A DNA stretch of 64,000 bases from Dothistroma septosporum (lineage: Eukaryota; Ascomycota; Dothideomycetes; Mycosphaerellales; Mycosphaerellaceae): positions 867,550-931,549 of the forward strand of contig NBZP02000013.1 of assembly GCA_002236755.2 (NCBI GenBank). The letters are read 5' to 3'. How positions within the stretch are numbered: position 1 is the stretch's first letter; every line of letters starts with the position of its first letter. This document shows positions 1 to 8,495 of the stretch, piece by piece. Below the pieces are notes generated by a model, which was not told the DNA's origin, did not search any database, and saw nothing but the letters and a program-made list of their open reading frames with translations. The position numbers and the translations under genes were made by a program.

Positions 1-205
1 GTCTTGGACCGCGACGTCTTGGAGCGTGACGTCTTGGACCGCGATGTACTCGATCGCCGCGATGTCTTGGACCGTGACGTCCTAGACCGCGACGTTTTGG
101 ATCGCGATGTGCTGGACCGCGACGTACTGAGCCGCGATGTTCTCGACCGCCGCGATGTGCTGGACCGCGACGTCCTAGAGCGAGATGTCTTGGAGCGCGA
201 TGCCC
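1..205 (+). repeat. 15-nt coding minisatellite (DRDVL repeat)
   Basis: Tandem copies of a 15-nt unit of the type gaccgcgacgtcttg, interrupted twice by an extra CGC codon (18-nt units). The repeat probably continues left of the window. Confidence 0.8.
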
Positions 206-234
206 TCGACTACGACATCACGAACATGATGTAA
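1..234 (+). CDS. 3' end of a gene encoding a pentapeptide-repeat tail (partial)
   Basis: The frame is open from the first base of the window to the TAA at 232-234, so the 5' part lies outside. Almost all of the visible 77 residues are a five-residue repeat, L-D/E/S-R-D-V, about thirteen copies, with an extra Arg in two copies (LDRRDV). The tail then leaves the repeat and ends D-I-T-N-M-M. At DNA level this is a 15-nt tandem repeat with third-position variation, so the amino acid pattern is better conserved than the bases, which suggests selection on the protein. I do not recognise the family and give no function. The charged, strictly periodic tail could be a spacer or an assembly segment, but that is only inference. 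Confidence 0.6.
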   Translation, partial: VLDRDVLERDVLDRDVLDRRDVLDRDVLDRDVLDRDVLDRDVLSRDVLDRRDVLDRDVLERDVLERDALDYDITNMM

Positions 235-932
235 GCATGCATGATTTCGACGGCTCCGAGCCTTCTGCAGGGGCAGGAGGGTCCGAAAAGAGTGACATGG
301 CGGAGATGGAGGCCTAGCGTTGGGAAGAAAGGAACCGGGGACGGAGGCGAAGAAGAAGCGGGAGGGAAGGGGAGGAGTGGAGGGGCATAGCATTGATTGT
401 TGTTGATTTTGGTGCAGAAAGCGGCGTTCTGACTTCCATTGTGTACTTATTGCTTTCCAGTAGTCCCAAAGCTGTCGCTCATTTACAATTTGGCCTTGCT
501 TAGCGGTGCATGAGAGACTCTCTCCTGCCCAGATGTCATGCTCGACTTCGTGCCCGACTTCAGGTCGAACTTACTGTGATGGCCACGATAATCATCACGA
601 TGATTGCCACAGGGGTCTATTCGCCGCTGGTCTGCTGTGGCCGGCTGGCTCGAGGGGGGGTCGTGGGACTTTGCTGTCTGCTGGATCGACGGCTCTTGCG
701 GAAGAAAAAAGTCGTCATCCACGGGACACACGGTGTCGGGTTCGCTCCCCATGGGCTCGCGCAGTATTGAGGAGAGCCTTGCGATGTTCGATGAGGTCGT
801 TGTAAAGTGATCTCACGGTCTAGAGATATCGATGTGGTGTTGGCATGAGCTTTGCGCCTCTGCCGTGATGAATTGAGTGCCATATGGAGGCCGCCCACAG
901 CTTAAATGCAAGTATAATTACGCTACGATGTG
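235..932. other. intergenic, no gene supported
   Basis: Convergent spacer between the repeat-protein gene and the GH5 gene on the minus strand; it should hold the 3' UTRs of both. A minus-strand open frame at 483-752 (89 codons) has no recognisable domain. I see nothing else. Confidence 0.5.
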
Positions 933-3230
933 CTACATAACGGTACAATTCTTCGTATAGGTCTCCAAATACGAGTCCTCGGGCGCAACATCGTTCGCGC
1001 TATCACCGACTCGCCCTCTCTTCCTCTTCACGCCCGTAACTTTCAGCGTCTGCTCACCCTCACCGTGCCACCACCGCAGAACCTGCTGCGTTGCGCCTTC
1101 ACTCTCTGGCCCAATATTGATCATTCTAATCTCCCACTTGCCACCCGATGCTTCGACATGCGTTCTGTTGTCATTCTGCGGGAAGTGGTACTCAGGAAGG
1201 AAGATCTCGGTGGGGTGGTCCGAGGGTGTCGAGGAGGGTGTGGTAAGGTTAAGGTTGAAGATGCAGTTCTTGAGGTCGAAGCCGTAGATACTGATATTGC
1301 CGTGGACCATGACCGGGTTGGGACGGATGTAGGCTTCTGCTGCGCGGTAGCCTTTCTTCTCTTCGCGGATTGAGGTCTCCATGCCTCCGACTGATAGAGT
1401 CTTTTGTAGGCTGCTGGGCGTTACCGGTGCGTTTGAGTCTGATTGCGACTCGGAGTACGACGGGCTTCTAGGGTCCAGCGAGACTTGACTGCCGTTCTCG
1501 GCATATGAAGGTGCCGGTAGAGCCTTGTCTTCCGTGCAGAATATTGACAGATCTTCACCATTCCATTGGTCTCCCCAGTAGTGGCCGTTGTTCACGGTGT
1601 ACGTCCACCATGCCATGCCCTGAACGCCACTTCCTTCGACTGCGTAGAAGTTGGCGTCTATAGCAGCGGATTGTGAGCTGTAGTCTCCAGTCTTGTAAGC
1701 ATACTTGTCGTCCATATCGTAGGGAATGCCGATCTCGGTAAAGAGACATGGATGCACTCCCATGTTATCGACACCTTCCCTTCGTATTGCCGCCAATTGG
1801 TCCCTGAAGCAATTGCGGATGGCAGTCTCGCCGAGTTTGATAGCAAATGCAGGAGATGAGTACCGACCGCGTAGCACACCAAGCACATCAATGTTCCAGA
1901 CTTTGTTCCACTTCTTGGTGATCAGCGTGATGCCGTCGTAGAAATGAGAGGCAAATATCAGGTTCTTGTCGTCGCCATCCTCGGTGTCCTTTATTCCCGG
2001 TGGGACTTCGAAAGGTGCGGGTTGAATTAGGACGAAGCTTTCTGGCCACACACTTCGAATGCCATCCCTGTAGCTGCGGTAAAAGTCCATGAAGTTGGTG
2101 TTTGTCCATACGTCCTGATCCAGCTTTTCGCCCGTCTTGGGCCGCTTCGCAAAGTATTGGGGTAGTAATAGCTCGTCCCTGGAAGGATCCCAAACTCCGT
2201 GTTGTGCCCAAATACACTCTCCAAGCTTCCACCCAGGATCTCGTCTCCAGCCATACTTCGTGTCGTCCCAAGTCGCAGGATCAAGCCATGTTGTTATGCC
2301 CTTCGGATCGATCAATTCTGTCCCACTCTTGTACGGTCCAAAGCTGCCGAAGTCCCACGTCTCAATCTCGACTGCCCTTCCAGATCCTGTCAGCATCGCC
2401 TGAAACGCCGTCGGTGTTGTCCACTTCCGTAGATTCTGTTCTTTGGGTATCGTGCTTAAATCTGGGTGTCCAAAGTGTCCTCTGTTCGGCTCATTCATGC
2501 TCTCGTATCCTATCACAACCTCGCCTTCGAGATCTCCTGCGTCATGTATCTTTTGCGCCAAATGCTGGCATGCGGCCACGAAGTGCTCTTGCAGATAGTC
2601 CTGGATGTTCTTCCCGTCTATTACACACTTCGGAGCGAAGTCTTTCCCGGCAAAGAAGAAGGTGAACATGGTCTGCACCACCAAGCGCTGATAATTTGTC
2701 GCCCAGACCATCTTTGGGAATTCTACAGGACTCGGCCACATGTTCTGCACCAAGCTCGATTGCGTCGTCAAGAACTTGTGGGGGTCGAAGCCACCTGCAT
2801 ACAATGTCCACATCGGCGCTCCGCTGCCACCTGTGAACCTACTCCAGACATCTTGATGCGGGTCCATGTAGATATAGAAGCCATACTCTTTCGCTATTCG
2901 CAGCACTTCAATCGTGAAGTCCACAAAATCGTCATCGTATGTTCCTGGCCCGGCATGTTCCAGCGCTTCCCAGGTAAAGATGTAGCGGATGGTATTGTAG
3001 CCCCATCGCCGCAGTCGTGAAAAGTGCGAATGCGCATCGGAAAGAGGAAACGGTCGGTTGACGAACGACACATCATCGCCTTCGAAGAAATGGTCCTTCA
3101 CGTGCGATGGCACATTCGGCGTTGCGGGGAACTTGGTATCGCCGGCTATGTTGATGCCATGGAGCGTGACTTGGCGGTTCTGTGGGTCGCGGAAGATCTG
3201 GCCGTCGATGCGCAGGCGATGTGTGGGCAT
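933..3230 (-). CDS. GH5 subfamily 12 glucosidase, steryl-beta-glucosidase/glucosylceramidase-like
   Basis: Single uninterrupted frame of 765 aa. The N-terminal half is a GH5 TIM barrel of the type found in fungal EGCrP2/Sgl1 and yeast Egh1, which hydrolyse ergosteryl-beta-glucoside and related glucolipids. Visible family marks: LHGINIAG near residue 23, DPHQDVWSRF near 123, the acid/base in ESMNEPNRG (Glu247) and the nucleophile in LFTEIGIPYD (Glu499), followed by MAWWTYTVNNGHYWGDQWN. A C-terminal beta-type domain (about 620-740) follows a Ser-rich linker. There is no signal peptide, which fits the cytosolic/vacuolar location known for the family. The protein ends Cys-Thr-Val-Met, a CaaX-like tetrapeptide that could be farnesylated. 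The gene is divergent from the co-chaperone gene starting at 3807. Family assignment is firm; the exact lipid substrate is inference. Confidence 0.92.
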   Translation of the reverse strand: MPTHRLRIDGQIFRDPQNRQVTLHGINIAGDTKFPATPNVPSHVKDHFFEGDDVSFVNRPFPLSDAHSHFSRLRRWGYNTIRYIFTWEALEHAGPGTYDDDFVDFTIEVLRIAKEYGFYIYMDPHQDVWSRFTGGSGAPMWTLYAGGFDPHKFLTTQSSLVQNMWPSPVEFPKMVWATNYQRLVVQTMFTFFFAGKDFAPKCVIDGKNIQDYLQEHFVAACQHLAQKIHDAGDLEGEVVIGYESMNEPNRGHFGHPDLSTIPKEQNLRKWTTPTAFQAMLTGSGRAVEIETWDFGSFGPYKSGTELIDPKGITTWLDPATWDDTKYGWRRDPGWKLGECIWAQHGVWDPSRDELLLPQYFAKRPKTGEKLDQDVWTNTNFMDFYRSYRDGIRSVWPESFVLIQPAPFEVPPGIKDTEDGDDKNLIFASHFYDGITLITKKWNKVWNIDVLGVLRGRYSSPAFAIKLGETAIRNCFRDQLAAIRREGVDNMGVHPCLFTEIGIPYDMDDKYAYKTGDYSSQSAAIDANFYAVEGSGVQGMAWWTYTVNNGHYWGDQWNGEDLSIFCTEDKALPAPSYAENGSQVSLDPRSPSYSESQSDSNAPVTPSSLQKTLSVGGMETSIREEKKGYRAAEAYIRPNPVMVHGNISIYGFDLKNCIFNLNLTTPSSTPSDHPTEIFLPEYHFPQNDNRTHVEASGGKWEIRMINIGPESEGATQQVLRWWHGEGEQTLKVTGVKRKRGRVGDSANDVAPEDSYLETYTKNCTVM

Positions 3231-3524
3231 AGCAAAGGATCGTATGATTGTAGGAACGGACGAGGCTTCAGCGGTGTGGTCAGCGGTGTGGTGAGAGCTC
3301 GTGCAATGTCGTGTACATGTATCGTAGGGTCATGAGCTCAGAGGTTCCGCATACGTCGTATCACCTTGATCGTATCCGGTACGGCGGAGCAATTGTTCTG
3401 CGTCGAGTCAATGAAGCTTATGAGGGCTCTTACGCGTTGCGCCGGCAGGCAGCTGGAGGTGGATGATGAGGCCAGTGGACGTTCGCATGACCGCGGCAAT
3501 AATGTTCGTTCCAGTCGTCTTGAT

Positions 3525-3549
3525 GGCGTGGCGTGGCGCGGCGCGGCGC
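3525..3549 (+). repeat. GGCGY pentanucleotide repeat, five copies
   Basis: Two GGCGT units are followed by three GGCGC units without interruption. The units differ only by C/T at the last position, the pattern a C-to-T transition at CpG would leave. Confidence 0.75.
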
Positions 3550-3590
3550 GGCTGCTGCACACGTCCGTCATCCCACAGAACAGAAGTATG

Positions 3591-3605
3591 TAGGGTAGGG
3601 TAGGG
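3591..3605 (+). repeat. (TAGGG)3 short tandem repeat
   Basis: Three perfect TAGGG units, with a further GTAGGGG 9 bp downstream. This resembles but is not the TTAGGG telomere repeat. It lies about 200 bp upstream of the DNAJC3-like start. Confidence 0.7.
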
Positions 3606-3806
3606 TACATGTAGGGGTTCCTCCCACGCAATGGCGCGAACCTGGAAGGATCTCCGAACCGAAGCGAACAGAACGGCGGCGAGCTGGAGAAGCATCGCAT
3701 CGACCGCGGCTGCGTCCGCGTGTGAACAGCTTGCATCTTTCCCACACATGTGCCTCACTCTTCCCGCGACATCCACGACCCCTACTACCCGCTCAATGCT
3801 ACTACG

Positions 3807-5390
3807 ATGAAGTTGGGCCTATCCTCCTTGGCTCTCGGGGCCTTGTGCCTCTCCTCGACACCTGGCACATTCGCCCTATCACAGGCCGACATCGACAAGG
3901 ACACTCCAGTCTCGCAGTTGATCGCAACCGCAAATGCAAACTTGGCGCACGGCAGAGCACAAGATGCCCTCACGTACTTCGATGCCGCCATCTCCAAGGA
4001 CCCCAGCAATTACCTCACACTCTTCAAGCGAGGTGCAACATACTTGTCGCTGGGCAAGAACCAGCAGGCCAGCCGCGACTTTGACCAGGTCCTCGTGCTA
4101 AAGCCTGGATTCGAGGGCGCGTTGACGCAGCGAGCGAAGATCCGCAGTCGGAATGCCGACTGGAAGGCGGCAAAGGCGGACTATGTTGCGGCCGGGAAGA
4201 AGGACACTCAGGACTGGCTAGATCTGGAAGAGGCAGAGGGAGCCGAGAAGTTGTCGGCCGACGCAGAGAAGGCCGGCGACTGGGAGGCATGTGTCACAAA
4301 TGCGGGCACTGCGATATTGGTGGCAGGCACAGCCGTGGAGCTGCGACAACGGAGAGCGAAGTGCAGACTGGAGAAGGGCGGAATCGTGGAGGCTCTCGCA
4401 GATCTTAACCATGTCCTGCAGATCAACTCGAACTTGAAGGAGCCATACCTGCAAATAGCGGTGATGACCTTCTACTCCCTCGGCGAAACAGACAAGGGCA
4501 TCACAACAATATCGAAATGCCTACACAACGACCCAGACAATCAGTCTTGCTCCCAACTACGGAAGTCGCAAAAGGCGATCGACAGAACGTTGAAGAAGTT
4601 CAAGACATTGAAAGATAAACGACAGTACAACTCAGCCGTGAAGCTCCTCATACCTCAATCTGGAGACCCAGGCCTCCTCCAAGAAGTCAAGGACGACACC
4701 AGAGCCCATCGCGAAGCAGGCTACATTCACGCACAAGCCCCCGATGGCCTCTATGGCAATCTCGTTGAGTCCGCCTGCGAATGCTACACCGAAATGAACA
4801 ACCTCAAGAAAGCCGCCTCGTTTTGCGACGAAGCCTTGACCTTCAACCCTCAGTCCTTGCCCGCCTTGCTCTCCAAAGCTCAACGCCAACTCGACGCCGA
4901 CGAATTTGAGCCCGCGATCAACACCCTCAACGATGCGAAAGAGGAGCACGGCAACACACAGAAGATCCAGGAACTCTTGAACAAAGCACAAACTCTCCTT
5001 AAGAGAAGCAAAACAAAAGACTATTACAAGGTTCTCGGCGTGGACCGAGACGCAGACGAGCGAGAGATCAAGAAGGCGTTCCGAAAACTAACAATCCAGC
5101 ACCATCCCGACAAGGCCGCGAAGAACGGCGTGGGGCCGGAGGAGGCCCAAAAGAAAATGTCCGCGATCAATGAAGCGTACGAGGTGCTGTCGGATCCAGA
5201 GCTCAAAGCGCGCTTTGATCGCGGCGACGATCCGAATGATCCTCAAAGTGGACAGCAGCCTTTCCAGGGCAGTCCATTTGGACATGGGCCCGGCGGGCAG
5301 CCCATCTTCATGCGCCAAGGTGGTGGCGGAGGCGCCAATTTCAAGTTTCAGTTCCAAGGGGGATTTCCTCAAGGCTTTCCATTTGGGTAG
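3807..5390 (+). CDS. TPR + J-domain ER co-chaperone, DNAJC3/P58IPK-like
   Basis: 527 aa, no intron. The ATG at 3807 is preferred to upstream in-frame codons because it opens directly onto a signal peptide (MKLGLSSLALGALCLSS, cleavage probably near residue 24), placing the protein in the ER lumen. Tandem TPR helices fill about residues 30-395, for example AHGRAQDALTYFDAAISKDP. The J domain starts near residue 403 with DYYKVLGVDRDADEREIKKA and carries the HPD triad at 433-435, needed to stimulate Hsp70 ATPase. A short Gly/Phe-rich tail ends FPFG, so there is no KDEL-type retrieval signal, as is usual for this family. The likely partner is BiP/Kar2 in ER protein folding. Length and domain order match DNAJC3-type proteins. 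Confidence 0.93.
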   Translation: MKLGLSSLALGALCLSSTPGTFALSQADIDKDTPVSQLIATANANLAHGRAQDALTYFDAAISKDPSNYLTLFKRGATYLSLGKNQQASRDFDQVLVLKPGFEGALTQRAKIRSRNADWKAAKADYVAAGKKDTQDWLDLEEAEGAEKLSADAEKAGDWEACVTNAGTAILVAGTAVELRQRRAKCRLEKGGIVEALADLNHVLQINSNLKEPYLQIAVMTFYSLGETDKGITTISKCLHNDPDNQSCSQLRKSQKAIDRTLKKFKTLKDKRQYNSAVKLLIPQSGDPGLLQEVKDDTRAHREAGYIHAQAPDGLYGNLVESACECYTEMNNLKKAASFCDEALTFNPQSLPALLSKAQRQLDADEFEPAINTLNDAKEEHGNTQKIQELLNKAQTLLKRSKTKDYYKVLGVDRDADEREIKKAFRKLTIQHHPDKAAKNGVGPEEAQKKMSAINEAYEVLSDPELKARFDRGDDPNDPQSGQQPFQGSPFGHGPGGQPIFMRQGGGGGANFKFQFQGGFPQGFPFG

Positions 5391-6238
5391 GTCTGCTTTG
5401 CGGTGTTTGCTTATTGTATTGCTGGAGTTAGCGAGGAGCCACAGCACGATCTTACAGTGGAGATGGTGCGGCTTCGACAATATCATGGACGGCGTAATGA
5501 AAGTGTATCATGTATGAAGGGAACATTCTCGTTGATAGCCGTGGCACTCAGGGTTCATGAGGAGAGCATGTTGAGCAAGAGATCCCAGATCGAACCTGGC
5601 ATTAGTCAATTCTTTCGTATGTCCTCGTGATATTCCACGCATGTCTCTGGATCGAAACGGGTCCAGTCTGGCTGGTGGGCAGTGTTCTGCTTGGCTACAC
5701 GTATAATGTAGCTTGTTGAAGTAGCATTGCGACTCGGGTGCTAGAATGGCTAACTTGATGATCAAAGTATCTGTGGTTCGCCAGAGCAAATCTCTAGGCT
5801 CTCTCGATCGTGACGCACGGGTTCCTCGGAGCCATCGATGATGGGATGCGCGGCAGAAGGTGTTGAACTTGAACTAGTTCGTCGACCGCTTCGTTTCGCT
5901 GTTCCATGCGCTTCTACCAACAGCCATGCGCTCGGTGTCCAATCGCAATGGGGGTGGGCAGCCGGATTGGAGATACATGATATACACACGACTTCATTCA
6001 CTCCACACGGAGACTGGAGTACGACCGATGCTTCCGAGCGACCAGCTCAGTGGTCAGAGCACCTGCTAGTATCTTCCTCAGAAACGGGTTGATGGCTCGA
6101 TCTCGCTTTTACCCAGTTGGCTGAAGGGTCCCCGTGTGAGAGGAGTGAAGCAGCAGCGGGCCTTCAGTTGGATCCTGTGCATGCTGTGACCTGCTTCAAC
6201 AGTTGCGATATAAGGTCCGAACATACTCTTCAACGGAC
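5391..6238. other. intergenic, nothing recognised
   Basis: An 848-bp convergent spacer between the co-chaperone gene and the minus-strand RING gene. Only short frames without domain signatures are present. Confidence 0.5.
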
Positions 6239-7084
6239 TCAGGTGAGACCTCTCTTGCTCAGGCTCCTCTCAGCATCATACGCATACTGCACCCACCTGT
6301 CCCAATCCTGCAGACTTGTATGCGGACTCCTCAGCCACGCTTCCAACTCATGCAAAAGCTGTCTCGTGTTCTCCAATCCCAGAAAGTCTTTCACCAATTC
6401 TTCGACTTTCCCATCTGCTCCTCTCAACTCGTTGTTCCGCAAAATAGCCACGATGTACTCGATCATGAAGTCCCTGTTCCCTCCTCTAGGTGCATGGTCC
6501 AGGAACGTGAAGACCTGCAGCTCTCGTCTCAAGAACATTCTCGCTTTTGATTGAAGCCCTGTCGAGGTGGCGAATGCCAGAGCTGTGAAGTCGCGGTATT
6601 GGGAGATGCGGTTCGCGCCGACATGGAGGGAGTACAGGCGGTTGCGGTATATGTGACGTCTTCGGTTGAGCGAGTCGTCGAACGAGGGTGTATAAGTCAC
6701 CCTTGGACGTTGAAATCGTGATTGCTGCGGAACAGGAAGACCCCTATAGTATCTCTGGTGGCTACTGTTTAATCTGCTGGAGCTGGCCTTCACGGCTTCC
6801 ACTGTTGGCTCCGGCACACGATATGTCTTGTAGTCGTCCGGACTTCGCCAGTCATACTGCACTTCTGTAACTTTCGCTTTGCACAGCGGGCATGTCGATT
6901 GCTGCTGAAGCCATGACACCAGGCAAAGGTAGTCGAAAGTCAAATGATTGCAAGGAACGGCCACGGCTCGCTCGCCGATGACCTCAAGACAGATGGTGCA
7001 GACATCTTGGTGGATCGTTCTTCCAGTGGCGCGTTTGGTCTTGTAGTCGTCTGGGTCGGATGTGTTCACCCCAATACTCTCCAT
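6239..7084 (-). CDS. RING-finger protein, fungal TOPORS-like E3 candidate
   Basis: 281 aa from the ATG at 7084; upstream in-frame residues look non-coding. The RING begins at Cys29 (DVCTICLEVIG) and continues Cys45-x-His47 and Cys54, then CPLC at 65-68. At the position usually held by the fifth zinc ligand it has Asp (HLTFDYLCLVSWLQQ), a pattern I associate with a family of fungal RING proteins. A middle basic segment (RRRHIYRNRLYSLHVGANR) resembles the conserved stretch after the RING in TOPORS-like proteins. The likely role is ubiquitin or SUMO ligation; the substrate is unknown. The gene is divergent from the HINT1-type gene, with 256 bp between starts. Confidence 0.78.
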   Translation of the reverse strand: MESIGVNTSDPDDYKTKRATGRTIHQDVCTICLEVIGERAVAVPCNHLTFDYLCLVSWLQQQSTCPLCKAKVTEVQYDWRSPDDYKTYRVPEPTVEAVKASSSRLNSSHQRYYRGLPVPQQSRFQRPRVTYTPSFDDSLNRRRHIYRNRLYSLHVGANRISQYRDFTALAFATSTGLQSKARMFLRRELQVFTFLDHAPRGGNRDFMIEYIVAILRNNELRGADGKVEELVKDFLGLENTRQLLHELEAWLRSPHTSLQDWDRWVQYAYDAERSLSKRGLT

Positions 7085-7340
7085 ACAATGTGTAGTGATG
7101 CTAATGGAGAGATGTCGTCGAAAACATTCGAGAGACTTGCGACAGGGATCAGAGGCGCCGCTACATGTAGAACTAACGGCGACCCCGTGCTGCCGGTGCC
7201 GATGACATCGATTGCCTGGCCAGAGCCTCACATGAATGAGGGGCAGCAGGAACGTCTCCCTGATTTTTAGGGGTTGACAATGGCTGGCTCAAGTTGCAGT
7301 GACACCGGTATAGAGACATCGACAAGTACAGATCGCAGAC
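7085..7340. promoter_or_regulatory. short divergent promoter, RING gene / HINT1-type gene
   Basis: Only 256 bp separate the two start codons, so both promoters must lie here or overlap the 5' ends. No TATA motif is evident. Confidence 0.5.
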
Positions 7341-7985
7341 ATGGCCGCCAACTGTATCTTTTGCAAGATCATCAAGGGTATGTCGCAGTCAGATCAATGA
7401 TTGTCACTGGAACGGCATTGACAGCGTCCCCAGGTGACATCCCCTCCATGAAGCTCTTCGAGAGCGAAAAGACATTGGCATTCCTCGATATCAATCCGCT
7501 ATCGTAAGTACAATCAATGTCACGGACATCCTCGAGGCAAATCACTCTGACAAAAGCACACAGCTACGGCCACGCGGTATGCTCTACACCGAACATCCCA
7601 GCACTAGCTCGACCATCAATGTCCCTCCATTCCTGCACCTTGATCCTCTCAACGCCCGCCTCTATGTCTCATCATTTGAAATGCTGACTCGTCACACCAG
7701 CTCGTAATCCCCAAATACCACGGCGTCAAACTTCTCGACATCCCCGACGACCACCTCTCCGAATTGCTCCCCGTCGCCAAGAAAATCGCCAACGCAACCG
7801 GAGTAGAGAACTACAACATCCTGCAGAACAACGGCCGCGCCGCCCATCAAGAAGTAGACCACGTCCACTTCCACTACATCCCCAAGCCCAACCAAGAAGA
7901 AGGCCTCCAAATCGGCTGGCCGCAACAAAAGGGTGATATGGACCAGCTCAAAAAGCTATTCGAGGAGATCAAGGCGAAGATGTAG
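7341..7985 (+). CDS. HNT1: HIT-family nucleotide hydrolase, HINT1/Hnt1-type
   Basis: Four exons: 7341-7377, 7434-7503, 7564-7576 and 7701-7985, giving 134 aa. The model follows GT/AG sites, phases and family continuity: MAANCIFCKIIKG, then DIPSMKLFESEKTLAFLDIN, then LSYGHALVIPKYHGVK. Exon 3 is only 13 nt and encodes little more than YGHA. The catalytic histidine triad is HVHFHYIP (His94, His96, His98). Members of this family hydrolyse AMP-lysine, AMP-NH2 and acyl-adenylates, are cytosolic or nuclear and act as small homodimers of about 126 aa, which matches this length. The introns are 56, 60 and 124 bp. Confidence 0.93.
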
Positions 7986-8495
7986 GTCATCACGCAGCGA
8001 GAAAGATTTGGAACTGAAGAGGGACTGCGCGTGGTCGACGAAGAGGAGATCCTAGAAGAGCAACACCAAAGAGGCAAAATGGACCAGAGAAGAATCAACG
8101 GGAAGACGCAATGGGTGGGAACCCTGATGCAGGAGATGCAACTGAATGGGATGGTGCCCACGGGGAGGAGTTACATGTCGCTGTGAATATCATACACGGA
8201 AGAAACAGCTGGGGAGGGTATCGTCTATGGTACAATGGCTATGAACACCATCTTCGCCTTCAACTCCATCAATGCGCCCTTCCATGAGCCAGCTCTAATA
8301 TCATCATGTCGTAATGATGCCTTCGTGTCAATGATATTCCTTCTCCTTGCGCCCCCATCCCAACGACGTCATCTCTCGCTAATAACCACAAGTATAGAAA
8401 GGGGTATATTTCCTCATCCAACACTCCACAATCAAACACACTTCAATAATCACCCGACACACCACAACCCAACCTGTTCCATCAACGCCGCCACC
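7986..8495. other. convergent spacer, no gene
   Basis: About 510 bp between two converging genes, expected to hold both 3' UTRs. No domain-bearing frame is visible. Confidence 0.5.

Larger units (their letters stand above)
3231..3806. promoter_or_regulatory. divergent promoter interval, GH5 / DNAJC3-like
   Basis: This 576-bp interval separates two outward-facing starts. It holds two short tandem repeats (3525-3549 and 3591-3605, listed separately). No TATA box stands out close to either start. The divergent arrangement is observed; shared regulation is inference. Confidence 0.5.

Noticed and set aside
483..752. 89-codon minus-strand frame downstream of the GH5 gene
   Set aside because: No domain, no homology I recognise and no supporting context; a chance frame is as likely.
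930..1373. 147-codon plus-strand frame inside the GH5 gene
   Set aside because: Entirely antisense to a well-conserved coding region; composition is a shadow of the real frame.
3591..3605. Internal telomere sequence
   Set aside because: The unit is TAGGG, not TTAGGG, and only three copies exist, so it is reported as a simple repeat only.
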